64,000 nucleotides of DNA from NCBI GenBank assembly GCA_965199105.1, contig CBDAQO010000002.1, positions 310,001-374,000 on the forward strand, written 5' to 3'. This DNA is from LMUY01 sp965199105. Its GTDB lineage: Bacteria; Pseudomonadota; Alphaproteobacteria; Acetobacterales; Acetobacteraceae. The notes under the pieces are model-generated. The model saw only the letters and a list, made by a program, of their open reading frames with translations. It did not search any database and was not told the DNA's origin. Made by a program: the position numbers and the translations under genes. Below, one piece after another: positions 44,351 to 52,969 of this stretch (positions are counted from its first letter, which is position 1; the number at the start of each line of letters is the position of its first letter).

Positions 44351-45204
44351 TGGCCACGCTCGTCGCCACCACCTTGGCACGGCCGCGCGCGCCGCTCGCG
44401 GTAGTGGCCGCAGCGGCGTGGCTGGTGCTGATGCTCACGGTGGCGCTGTTCGCCAACCAAATCCGCCCGTTCGCCATCACCGCGCTCGACCTGCACAACC
44501 GGCTCTCGCCACCGCTCGGCTTCGGTGGCGCGTGGCGCCATGCGCTGGGCACGGACGAGCTGGGGCGCGACGTGCTGTCCCGCCTGATTGTGTCCATCCG
44601 CATCTCGCTGCTGATCGCGTTCGGCGCCACCGCGATCGGGACGACGCTGGGCACCTCGCTCGGCTTCCTGGCGGCGCATTTCCGCGGCTGGGTGGAGCAG
44701 GCGGTGCTGATGCTGATCGACTTCCAGGCGGCGCTGCCGTTCCTCATCATGGCGCTGGCGGTGCTGGCTTTCTTCGGCGACGCGCTGACGCTGTTCGTCT
44801 GCCTGATGGGGCTGTATGGCTGGGAGCGTCACGCCCGCATCGCCCGCGGGCTGGCGATCGCCGCCGACGGCCAAGGCTATGCCGCCAGCGTGCGCAACCT
44901 GGGGGCGGGCGCGCTGCGGGTATACGGCGCCCACGTGCTGCCCAACATCGCGTCCACCCTCATCGTGTCGGCGACGCTGGCGTTTCCCGAGATCATTTTG
45001 CTCGAGAGCGGGCTGTCGTTCCTGGGCCTGGGGGTGCAGCCGCCGCTGACCTCGCTGGGCAACCTGGTGGGCTACGCGCGGGAATACCTGCAGACCGCAC
45101 CGTGGATCCTACTGGCGCCGGGCCTCACCATCGTGCTCACCACACTGTGCATCGGGCTGGTGGGGGATTGGCTGCGCGACCGGCTGGACCCAACACTCGA
45201 GTGA
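44350..45204 (+). CDS. ABC transporter permease (DppC type)
   Basis: 284 residues. N-terminal membrane segment, then HALGTDELGRDVLSRLI, the DppC signature, and the EAA-type loop with ALRVYGAHVLPNIAST. LESGLSFLGLGVQPPLTSLG near the end is typical. Last gene of the cassette. It completes a full importer with binding protein, two ATPases and two permeases. Confidence 0.93.
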   Translation: MATLVATTLARPRAPLAVVAAAAWLVLMLTVALFANQIRPFAITALDLHNRLSPPLGFGGAWRHALGTDELGRDVLSRLIVSIRISLLIAFGATAIGTTLGTSLGFLAAHFRGWVEQAVLMLIDFQAALPFLIMALAVLAFFGDALTLFVCLMGLYGWERHARIARGLAIAADGQGYAASVRNLGAGALRVYGAHVLPNIASTLIVSATLAFPEIILLESGLSFLGLGVQPPLTSLGNLVGYAREYLQTAPWILLAPGLTIVLTTLCIGLVGDWLRDRLDPTLE

Positions 45205-45207
45205 TGG

Positions 45208-45579
45208 CTACGGCGTGGTGGTGCCGAAGGTGGTGCCCCCCGCGGCCGCGCCGGGCGCTTGGTTGCTGGTGCCGGTGGGGGTTTGCAGGCCCGGTACCGT
45301 GTTCACGTTTGGGCTGGTGTTGTGCGACGACGGCGGCACCATCGCGGCGATGCCCGGCGCGGTGTTGTTGACCGCGCCGCTGCCGCCGAGCGAGGGGGTT
45401 GCCGCGCCGACATTGCCGGGTGCAACGCCGCTGGTGCCGACGCCGGAGCCGCCCACGCCGCCACCGCCAATCCCGGCCGCGCCCCCGCCCGCGCCGCCCG
45501 CGGCCGCCAGCACCGGCGACGTGGCTGCGACGCCGCCGCCGAGTGCGAGCGCCATCGCAAGCGTGAACCGCAGCCTCAT
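45208..45579 (-). CDS. Gly-rich exported protein of unknown function
   Basis: 123 residues. A signal peptide (MRLRFTLAMALALGGGVAAT...LA) leads to a low-complexity mature chain of Gly, Ala, Thr, Pro and Asn (GGGAAGIGGGGVGGSGVG). Probably disordered and secreted. No family recognised. It converges on the permease with only three bases between stops. Start ATG 45579 fits the signal; frame extends a few codons more. Confidence 0.65.
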   Translation of the reverse strand: MRLRFTLAMALALGGGVAATSPVLAAAGGAGGGAAGIGGGGVGGSGVGTSGVAPGNVGAATPSLGGSGAVNNTAPGIAAMVPPSSHNTSPNVNTVPGLQTPTGTSNQAPGAAAGGTTFGTTTP

Positions 45580-45632
45580 GAACCAGCGCCCCTCACCCAT
45601 GCGCGCCCTCTACGCCGCCGCGCGCGCTTGGT

Positions 45633-47135
45633 TCAGCGGGCGGCAAACTTGTCCTGCGGCCGGTTCCACCAGCCGCCGCCGAGCGCCTGGAACAAGGCGG
45701 CGGTATCGCTCAGCCGGTTGGTCTGCGCCTGGATGCGGGTGAGCAGCGCGGTCTGGTAGGCCTGCTCCGCCGTGATCAGCGTGAGGTAGTTCACGTAGCC
45801 GACCTGCGATTGGCGCCGGGTCAGGTCGAGCGTGCGCTCGGCGGCGGCTTCGGCGGCGCTGGCGGCCTGCAGCGCGGTCGCGTCGGTCAGCAGCGTGTGC
45901 AGCGTGTCGGCGACGTTCTGGAACGCAGTCAGCACGGTGCTGCGGTATTGCGCGGCGGCCTGCACCAGCGCTTCGTCGGCGGCACGGCGCTTGTAGAGCA
46001 GCACACCACCATCGAACAGCGTCTGCGCCACGTCCGCACTTAGGCTCCAGAACTGGTTGCCCGGCGTGAACAGGGCGTTCGCGGCATTGGCCGCCGAGCC
46101 GCCATTGGCGCTGAGGGTGAACTGCGGAAGCATGGCGGCGATGGTGACGCCGACATTGGCGTTGGCGCTGCGCATCTGCTGCGCGGCCGCGAGCACATCG
46201 GGGCGTTGCTCGACGATCTTGGAGGGCAGGCTGAGCGGCAGGTCCTCCGGTAAATGCAGCGAGGCCAGGGTGAACGTCGCGTCCACGTCCTGGTTGGGCA
46301 AGTTACCGACCAGGGCGCGCAACAGGTCACGGTTGATCGCCAACTGCTTCTGCAGCGGCGGCATGGTTTGCTGCGCCTGGGCGAGGGCCGCCTCCTGCGC
46401 CGCAACGTCGATGCCCATGGCGTAGCCGAAGCGCTGCTGGTTGCGCAGGATTTGCAGCGCGTCGGTGTTGATGCGGATGATGTCTTCGTTGGCCGCGATC
46501 TGCGCGCGCGTGGATGCCTCCTGCACGGCTGCCGCGACCACGTTGTTGGCCAGCGAGATGCCGGCGGCCTCGAGCTCGAAGCGCTGCATCTCGGCTTGCG
46601 CCGCCAGCGACTCCACCTGCCGCCGGATGCCGCCGAAGATATCGGGCGTGTAGGAAACGGTGAGCTGGGCGGTGTAGAGGCTGTAATAGGGGCTGCCATT
46701 GGCGCTGGCCGGGGACAGCGCGCCGGTGGCGGTCTTGTTCCGGCTGGGCGAGAAATCACCCTGCAGCGTCGGGAAGAAGCCGCCTTCGGCCGAGCGCGTA
46801 AGGTCCCTCGCCTGCGACAGCGCGGCCTTGGCCGCCTCAATCGTCGGATTGGCCCGCAACGACAGCGCGACCAGTCGGTCGAGCTCCGGCGACTGGAACG
46901 CCGTCCACCAATCGTAACGGACGTCCTCGCCGGAGACCAGGCGCTGCGCCGCCCCGGCCTGCACGGCGGCTTCCGTGGTGATGGTGGGCAGCGCCCCGGG
47001 GGCATAGCCGGCACCAATGGGGGACGCCGGCGTGTGGAAGTTGGGTCCCACGGCGCAGCCGCCGAGCTGGAGCGCCGCCGCGGCGATCAACGGCGCCAGA
47101 CGGCGCGGCCGGACGGCGGAAGCTGTGGCTCGCAC
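45633..47135 (-). CDS. Outer membrane efflux lipoprotein, NodT/OMF family
   Basis: 500 residues. Lipobox LGGC with C27, then the NodT motifs VGPNFHTPASP and WWTAFQSPELDRLV, two long helical OEP repeats (LVALSLRANPTIEAAKAAL, VAAQEAALAQAQQ), and beta-barrel strands such as LTVSYTPDIFGG. It is the outer membrane tunnel for an RND pump, probably that of the divergent adaptor and CzcA genes. GTG start at 47135. Confidence 0.93.
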   Translation of the reverse strand: MRATASAVRPRRLAPLIAAAALQLGGCAVGPNFHTPASPIGAGYAPGALPTITTEAAVQAGAAQRLVSGEDVRYDWWTAFQSPELDRLVALSLRANPTIEAAKAALSQARDLTRSAEGGFFPTLQGDFSPSRNKTATGALSPASANGSPYYSLYTAQLTVSYTPDIFGGIRRQVESLAAQAEMQRFELEAAGISLANNVVAAAVQEASTRAQIAANEDIIRINTDALQILRNQQRFGYAMGIDVAAQEAALAQAQQTMPPLQKQLAINRDLLRALVGNLPNQDVDATFTLASLHLPEDLPLSLPSKIVEQRPDVLAAAQQMRSANANVGVTIAAMLPQFTLSANGGSAANAANALFTPGNQFWSLSADVAQTLFDGGVLLYKRRAADEALVQAAAQYRSTVLTAFQNVADTLHTLLTDATALQAASAAEAAAERTLDLTRRQSQVGYVNYLTLITAEQAYQTALLTRIQAQTNRLSDTAALFQALGGGWWNRPQDKFAAR

Positions 47136-47192
47136 TTGTTTGCCTTCGGTCGGAAAATGCCGCGCAAGTTAGCGGCGGCCCCGCAGCGGCGA

Positions 47193-47212
47193 TACTGTGA
47201 TTTGTCACAGTA
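47193..47212. promoter_or_regulatory. 20-bp palindromic operator between divergent efflux genes
   Basis: TACTGTGA-TTTG-TCACAGTA is a perfect inverted repeat with 8-base arms in the 130-base gap between the NodT and adaptor genes. TGTGA-N4-TCACA is of the size bound by dimeric repressors. It is AT-richer than its surroundings and is the only strong palindrome in the gap. The cognate regulator is not next to it. Confidence 0.65.
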
Positions 47213-47265
47213 GACCCGGTGCGGACCGGTGTGGTTGATGCCCCGTTTCAGGCAGGGTTTCGACG

Positions 47266-48507
47266 GTGCATTTGCGTCCTGGTCCGATTGGGCGAAGCTG
47301 TGGTGTGATTGCGTGTCTCGTTGCAGCAGGTATTCTGCTGGGCTTCAGCGCGCGCTCCGTGTTCCAGGCCGGTCAGGCGCCGGTCGCCACCGCTGCGGCC
47401 CAGCCTACGCCGAACCCGGTCGCACCACCCCCCGCCAGCCCGCCGCCGCCCACGGTGGAGCTGAGCGACAACCAATTGCGCCTGCTGGCCATCGGCCCGG
47501 TGACCGAGCGGGGCTTTCCGCCGCAGGTGCAAGCCGGCGGCAGCGTGGATGCCAACGAGGACCGTTCGGTTCAGGTGTTCACGCCCTACCAGGGCAAGAT
47601 CATCTCCGCTTTGGCCAACATCAACGACGCCGTGGTGCCGGGTCAGCCGCTGTTCACCATCGACAGCACCGACCTGCTGCAGGCGGAGTCGACGCTGCTG
47701 TCGGACGCCGGCGTGCTGGACCTCACCAACAGCGCGCTGGCGCGGGCCCGCAAGCTCTATAGCACGCAGGGCACCGGCGGCATCGCGGCCAAGGACGTGG
47801 AACAAGCCGTGGCGGACCAGCAGACCGCGGATGGTGCGTTGAAATCGGCGCGCGATGCGGTGCGGGTGTTCGGCAAGACCGACGCCGAGATCGACGACAT
47901 CGTGGCCAAGCGGCGCATCGACGCGGTGCTGGTCGTGCGCAGCCCGATCGCCGGGAAGGTCACCGCCCGCAACGCGCAACCCGGCTTGTTGCTGCAGCCG
48001 GGCAACGCGCCGGCGCCCTACGTGGTGACGGATACGTCGACGGTTTGGCTGATGGCCAGCATCGCCGAGATCAGCAGCGCCGCGATCCGGGTCGGGCAGC
48101 CAACCAAGGCCTCCGTGCTGGCCTATCCCGGCCGCGTGTTCGAGGGCGTGGTGACGGCGGTGGCGGCCACGATCGACCCGAGCCTGCACACCCTGATGGT
48201 GCGGTCCCAGGTGGACAACCCGGGCGGTGCGCTGCGCCCCGGCATGTTCGCCGAGTTCGGCATCGAGACCGGCGCGCCCGTGGTGAGTGCGGCCGTGCCG
48301 GTGAACGCGGTGGTGCGGGAGGGCGACGGGACGATGACGGTGTGGGTGACCACCGACCGCCGGCATTTCACCCAGCGCGAGGTGTCGCTCGGCCTGCAGT
48401 TGCAAGGATTCGACCAAATCCGCTCCGGCCTGCAGAAGGGCGAGACGGTGGTGACCGACGGGGCGGTGTTCCTCGACAACATGCTGCAGCCGGCAGCGGA
48501 TGATTAG
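47266..48507 (+). CDS. RND efflux periplasmic adaptor (HlyD/CzcB type)
   Basis: 413 residues. N-terminal membrane anchor (VIACLVAAGILLGFSARS), a Pro-rich linker, then the barrel-sandwich hybrid with VFTPYQGKIISALANINDAVVPGQPL in pieces, a helical hairpin, and the second lipoyl half VVRSPIAGKVTARN. The final domain contains VPVNAVVREGDGTMTVWV. CzcB-like overall, but without obvious metal-binding His clusters. GTG start at 47266. A 32-base tandem repeat follows its stop. Confidence 0.9.
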   Translation: MHLRPGPIGRSCGVIACLVAAGILLGFSARSVFQAGQAPVATAAAQPTPNPVAPPPASPPPPTVELSDNQLRLLAIGPVTERGFPPQVQAGGSVDANEDRSVQVFTPYQGKIISALANINDAVVPGQPLFTIDSTDLLQAESTLLSDAGVLDLTNSALARARKLYSTQGTGGIAAKDVEQAVADQQTADGALKSARDAVRVFGKTDAEIDDIVAKRRIDAVLVVRSPIAGKVTARNAQPGLLLQPGNAPAPYVVTDTSTVWLMASIAEISSAAIRVGQPTKASVLAYPGRVFEGVVTAVAATIDPSLHTLMVRSQVDNPGGALRPGMFAEFGIETGAPVVSAAVPVNAVVREGDGTMTVWVTTDRRHFTQREVSLGLQLQGFDQIRSGLQKGETVVTDGAVFLDNMLQPAADD

Positions 48508-48573
48508 AGTGCGCCTGCTGCGGCCGGCGACGGATGATTAGTGCGCCTGCTGCGGCCGGCGACGGATGATTGA
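48484..48573. repeat. Imperfect tandem repeat of the adaptor 3' end
   Basis: The last coding bases CTGCAGCCGGCAGCGGATGA are repeated twice after the stop as a 32-base unit beginning TGCGCCTGCTGCGGCCGGCG (48510-48541 and 48542-48573). The two downstream units differ only at the last few bases. It lies in the gap before the pump gene. Confidence 0.85.
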
Positions 48574-48613
48574 TGCCCCAGACTAACGGTGCGCCGGCGC
48601 GGAAGGGCTGACC

Positions 48614-51600
48614 TTGCTCAAGACCATAATCGCTTTCGGACTATCCCGGCGGACCATCATCCTGCTTGGCCTGGCCGTGTTCCTCGGCACTGGGCTCGCC
48701 GCCTTCCTTAGGCTGAACATCGAGGCCTATCCTAACCCGGCGCCGGTGATCCTGGAGATCACCGCGCAGCAGGCCGGGCTGTCGGCCGAGGAGATGGAGC
48801 GCTATTACACGACCCCGATCGAGATCGGGCTCTACTCGACGCCCGGGATCGACACCATCCGGTCGACCTCGTTCTACGGGCTGAGCTTCGTCCGGGTGAC
48901 GTTCAAATACGGCGTGGACTACTACGCCGCCTACACCCAGGCCGCGTTGAACCTGCAGCAGAACGTGAGCCTGCCGCAAAGCCAGGTGCCGCAAATCCAG
49001 CAATCGAGCCTGGTGGGCGAGGTGTTCCGCTACCAGGTGGTGGGGCCGCCGCATTTCGGCCTGACCAACCTGCGCACCGTGCAGGACTATGTCGTGGCGC
49101 GGCAGCTTTCGACCGTTCCGGGCGTGGCGCAGGTCAATAGCTGGGGCGGCACGACCAAGGAGTTCGACGTCGATGTCGACCTCAACAAGCTGCAGGCCTA
49201 CTCGCTGACCATCCCGCAGGTCATCACCGCGCTGGGCAACGCCAACATCAACGTCGGCGGCCGCGAGATCAGCATCGGCCAGCAATCGGTCAACATCCGC
49301 GGGGTCGGGTTGATCAACGACGGTGGCGACGACGAGATCACCAAGGGCTACCGGCTGTCCGACATCGAGAACATCGTGCTCACGCAAGCCAACGGCGTGC
49401 CGGTTTTGATCCGCAACATCGCCGACGTGAAGCTCGGCTACGTGCCGCGGCTCGGCATCGCGGGGCGCGACCACCAGGACGACGTCGTGGCCGCCATCGT
49501 GGTGATGGGGCGCACCTACCACACCAACGACGTGGTGCCGCGCATCCGGGCCGAAATCGACCAGTTGAACCATGACGGCAGCCTGCCGCCGGGCGTGCAG
49601 ATCGTGCCGTATTACGACCGCACCACCCTGGTGGACGTGACCACCCACACCGTGCTGCACAACCTGCTGTTCGGCTGCGCGCTGGTGTTCCTCATCCAAT
49701 GGCTGTTCCTGGGGGATTTGCGCAGCGCCATCATCGTCGGCTGCAACATCCCGTTCGCGCTGTTGTTCGCCATCATCCTGCTCGTGCTGCAAGGCCAGGA
49801 CGCCAACCTGCTTTCGATTGGCGCGGTGGATTTCGGCATCATCGTCGACTCGGCAGTGATACTGGTGGAGAACGTGTTCCGCAACTTCCAGCTCAAGCCG
49901 GAAGGGCGCGACCAGGCCATCCGCGAGTTGCACGCAGGCGACTATGGCGCCGACCCCACCATGGCGGCGGGCGTGGCCGTGCTGCCATGGACGGACCGGC
50001 TTAGGCTCATCCTAGTCAGTGCGCTGCAGGTGGACAAGGCGGTGCTGTTCTCCTCCTGCATCACGGTGGCGGCCTTCATCCCGCTGTTCACGCTGCAGGG
50101 GGTGGAAGGGCAAATCTTCGGGCCGATGGCGCGCACCTATGGCTTCGCCCTGCTCGGCGCGCTGATCGCCACGTTCACCATCACGCCGGTGCTGGCCTCG
50201 CTGCTGTTGCCGGCGGACGTGAAGGAGGTGGAGACGTTCCTGGTGCGTGGCTTGCGCCGCCTCTACAGCCCGGCGCTGCGCTGGTCGCTCGCGCACCGCT
50301 GGACCATGATGGCGGTCGCACTGGTGTTCCTGGGCGCCAACGGCCTGCTCGCGACCCGGCTCGGCAGCGAGTTCCTGCCCGCGCTGGAAGAGGGCAACTA
50401 CTGGATCCGCGCCTCGCTGCCGCCGACCTCCACGCTCGCTTCGGGCACCATAGCCACCCGCAAGATCCGTGACATCCTGCTGCGCCATCCCGAGATCATC
50501 ACCGTGGTGTCGCAGCATGGCCGGCCGGACAACGGCAGCGATGCGTCGCCGTTTTCCAACGTGGAATTGTTCGTGCCGCTGAAGCCGTACGACCAATGGC
50601 CAGGCGGGCTGACCAAGGACAAGCTGACCACCATCCTGCAACACGAGTTCGATGACGAGCTGCCCGGCGTGCAGTTCAACTTCTCGCAGTACATCCAGGA
50701 CAACGTCGAGGAGTCGCTGTCGGGCGTGAAGGGCGCCAACTCGGTCAAGATCATTGGGCCGAACCTGAGCGTGCTGGAAAAGATCGCCGTCGCGGTAAAC
50801 GACCAGATGGCGCAGGTGCGCGGGGTGGCGGACCTGGGGATCTTCCACGTGGTGGGGCAGCCTAACCTAGACATCCAGATCGACCGCGCCAAGACCGCGC
50901 GCTACGGCTTGAACACGGGGGACGTGAACAGCGTGATCCAGGCGGCGCTGGGCGGCAACGTAGCCACCACGGTGCTCGAGGGCGATCGGCAATTCCCGCT
51001 CGCGGTCCGCCTAGCGCCGCAATACCGCGACAGCATCGCCGCCATCGCCAACATCAAGGTGGGCTACTCGGTTCCGGGCGGCAGCACCGCCTATGTGCCG
51101 CTGACCGAGCTGGCCACGATCTCGCTCGATACCGGCGCGTCCTACATCTACCATGAGGCGACCAAGCGCTACCTGCCAATCAAGTTCAGCGTGCGCGGGC
51201 GAGACCTGGGCAGCACGGTGGCGGAAGCGCAGGCGCGCATCGCCAAGAACGTGACGATGCCGCCGGGCTACCATCTGGCTTGGGCGGGCGAGTTCGAGGA
51301 TCTGCAACTTGCCACGCGACGGCTCGAGTTCGTCGTGCCGCTGAGCCTGGTGATCATCGTCGTGTTGCTCTACGGGCTGTTCAACTCGCTGCGTGACAGC
51401 CTGCTGGCGCTCGCCGGCATCCCGTTCAGCATCGGCGGCGGCATCATCGCGCTGGCAGTCGCCGGGTTGCCGTTCAGTGTGTCGGGCGCGGTCGGCTTCA
51501 TCTCGCTGTTCGGCGTGTCGGCGCTGGATGGCATCCTGATGATCACCTACTACAACCAGGTGCACCTGGCGGGCATGCCGGCGCGGGAGGCGATGTTCCA

Positions 51601-51832
51601 TGCCGCCGAGCAGCGCATGCGGCCGATGCTGATGACGGCGCTGGCGGCCTGCATCGGGCTGCTGCCATCGGCGCTCTCCACCGGCATCGGCAGCCAGGTG
51701 CAGCGTCCGCTGGCGACGGTGGTGGTGGGCGGCATGCTGATCGGGCCGCTGTTGCTGCTGCTGGTGGTGCCGGCGTTGCGGATGCTGGTGCTGGGTGAAA
51801 GCGGCGCTCCCGCCGCGGTTGTGAAGGAGTGA
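48614..51832 (+). CDS. RND transporter, CzcA/HME-like family
   Basis: 1072 residues, inner membrane pump with 12 membrane segments in the usual 1+5 doubled order and two big periplasmic loops. The proton-relay motif in helix 4 reads GAVDFGIIVDSAVILVEN (D406, D412), as in heavy-metal efflux RND proteins. The start TTG at 48614 follows GGAAGGG by six bases. Substrate may be a divalent metal or, as in many plain CzcA homologues of Acetobacteraceae, something else; no adjacent metal-binding protein decides it. Confidence 0.92.
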   Translation: MLKTIIAFGLSRRTIILLGLAVFLGTGLAAFLRLNIEAYPNPAPVILEITAQQAGLSAEEMERYYTTPIEIGLYSTPGIDTIRSTSFYGLSFVRVTFKYGVDYYAAYTQAALNLQQNVSLPQSQVPQIQQSSLVGEVFRYQVVGPPHFGLTNLRTVQDYVVARQLSTVPGVAQVNSWGGTTKEFDVDVDLNKLQAYSLTIPQVITALGNANINVGGREISIGQQSVNIRGVGLINDGGDDEITKGYRLSDIENIVLTQANGVPVLIRNIADVKLGYVPRLGIAGRDHQDDVVAAIVVMGRTYHTNDVVPRIRAEIDQLNHDGSLPPGVQIVPYYDRTTLVDVTTHTVLHNLLFGCALVFLIQWLFLGDLRSAIIVGCNIPFALLFAIILLVLQGQDANLLSIGAVDFGIIVDSAVILVENVFRNFQLKPEGRDQAIRELHAGDYGADPTMAAGVAVLPWTDRLRLILVSALQVDKAVLFSSCITVAAFIPLFTLQGVEGQIFGPMARTYGFALLGALIATFTITPVLASLLLPADVKEVETFLVRGLRRLYSPALRWSLAHRWTMMAVALVFLGANGLLATRLGSEFLPALEEGNYWIRASLPPTSTLASGTIATRKIRDILLRHPEIITVVSQHGRPDNGSDASPFSNVELFVPLKPYDQWPGGLTKDKLTTILQHEFDDELPGVQFNFSQYIQDNVEESLSGVKGANSVKIIGPNLSVLEKIAVAVNDQMAQVRGVADLGIFHVVGQPNLDIQIDRAKTARYGLNTGDVNSVIQAALGGNVATTVLEGDRQFPLAVRLAPQYRDSIAAIANIKVGYSVPGGSTAYVPLTELATISLDTGASYIYHEATKRYLPIKFSVRGRDLGSTVAEAQARIAKNVTMPPGYHLAWAGEFEDLQLATRRLEFVVPLSLVIIVVLLYGLFNSLRDSLLALAGIPFSIGGGIIALAVAGLPFSVSGAVGFISLFGVSALDGILMITYYNQVHLAGMPAREAMFHAAEQRMRPMLMTALAACIGLLPSALSTGIGSQVQRPLATVVVGGMLIGPLLLLLVVPALRMLVLGESGAPAAVVKE

Positions 51833-51840
51833 GGGCTGCC

Positions 51841-52032
51841 ATGCGCGCGCTAGGATTGTGCTGTATCGTTCTGCTGGGGTCCTGCCTTGCCGCCGCCGCC
51901 AAGCCGCCGCTCATGCCGCCGAACGGTGGCCGCGCCACGTCGCCGGCGGCGGCAACCCGGCGTGGCTCGATCGGCGGCCCGAAGGCTACGCCTAAGCCGT
52001 TCATCAGCACCACGCCACGGCGGCGGCCCTGA
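51841..52032 (+). CDS. Small exported protein
   Basis: 63 residues. Signal-like N-terminus ALGLCCIVLLGSCLAAAAKP, followed by a Pro/Ser/Arg-rich tail. Starts 8 bases after the RND pump stop and overlaps the next gene by one base, which argues that it is real and co-expressed. No family recognised. Confidence 0.55.
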   Translation: MRALGLCCIVLLGSCLAAAAKPPLMPPNGGRATSPAAATRRGSIGGPKATPKPFISTTPRRRP

Positions 52033-52238
52033 TGCGGCGCCGGGCCGGACGCACGGCGGCGCTGCTGGGGGTGGCGCTGCTCGCCGGATGCGGCACGGGC
52101 GACGTGCCAATGCGGCAGCCGCAAACGGGTGCGACGGCGCTCTGCCGCGAGAGCCTGCACGGGCTCGACCCATGGTCGCAGAACGACGCCTGCGTGGCCG
52201 GCTACGAGGCGCAAGGCTGGATCCGCGAGCAGCCGTAG
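52032..52238 (+). CDS. Small lipoprotein
   Basis: 68 residues. Hydrophobic ALLGVALLAGC gives a clear lipobox. The mature part holds two cysteines (LCRESLHGLDPW, NDACVAGYEAQGW) spaced as in small secreted Cys-pair proteins. It overlaps the previous small gene by one base (TGATG), placing it last in the efflux operon. No function known. Confidence 0.6.
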   Translation: MRRRAGRTAALLGVALLAGCGTGDVPMRQPQTGATALCRESLHGLDPWSQNDACVAGYEAQGWIREQP

Positions 52239-52243
52239 TGCCG

Positions 52244-52849
52244 CTAAGGCTCGATCAGCCGGCCGGACACCGCCTTGATCACCGCCTCGATGCGACTGTT
52301 GGTGCCGAGCTTGGCGCGCGCGTTATCCATGTGGAAGTCGACGGTGCGCTTGCTCAGGCCAAGGATGTCGGCGATCTCGGCCGACGTCTTGCCCCGCGCG
52401 GCCCAACTGAGCGCCTCGAGCTCGCGGTCGGTCAGGCCAACTTGCTTGCACCACGCCGGCTGCCGCGCGACCCGAGCCAGCCGCGTGGTGATGATGGCGG
52501 CGAGGATGTCGAAGTCGATCGGCTTGGTGATGTAATCGTCGGCCCCGAGATGGCGGCCCCTGAGGTTGCTGGCGCGGTCGGTCAGCGCGGTGACGAAGAG
52601 GAACGGCGTGTGGCTGAACTGCGGCGCCTGCGACGTCAGCCGTTCCAGCACGTCGAACCCCGAGGTGACCGGCATGTTGATGTCACAGAGCACCAGGTCC
52701 GGCGCCCACTGCAGGATCGCCGCCAAGCCTTCCTGGCCGTTGCGCGCGATGCTGACCTCGAAGCCGCGGTCCACCAGGTCTTCGGCGATCAGCGTCGCGG
52801 CTTCGAGGTCGTCGTCGATCTCGAGGATTTTCTTGCGTTCATCTGCCAT
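52244..52849 (-). CDS. Response regulator with LuxR-type DNA-binding domain
   Basis: 201 residues. Receiver domain with acidic pair DDD (12-14), phosphoacceptor D56 in LCDINMP, and the switch residues in VTAL and ITKP. The C-terminal HTH reads LTDRELEALSWAARGKTSAE with the recognition part LSKRTVDFHMDNARAKLG, typical of LuxR/NarL and autoinducer-binding HTHs. It is divergent from a sensor kinase, its likely partner. ATG 52849 is preferred to TTG 52852. Confidence 0.92.
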   Translation of the reverse strand: MADERKKILEIDDDLEAATLIAEDLVDRGFEVSIARNGQEGLAAILQWAPDLVLCDINMPVTSGFDVLERLTSQAPQFSHTPFLFVTALTDRASNLRGRHLGADDYITKPIDFDILAAIITTRLARVARQPAWCKQVGLTDRELEALSWAARGKTSAEIADILGLSKRTVDFHMDNARAKLGTNSRIEAVIKAVSGRLIEP

Positions 52850-52969
52850 CAAACCATTGACCTATGGTATACGGCCATGACCTGCCTCGGGGAGTTTATG
52901 ATGATCCATGGTGCGGTGCAATATCGTCGTGGCTGACGCAGTTGCGGCGCTTTGGGCGCGCGCGGGAGC

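Noticed and set aside
45587..45610. Another copy of the CCCCTCACC repeat
   Set aside because: Only the half CCCCTCACCCATGCGCGCCC is present with no matching GGGAGAG arm; may be chance in GC-rich DNA.
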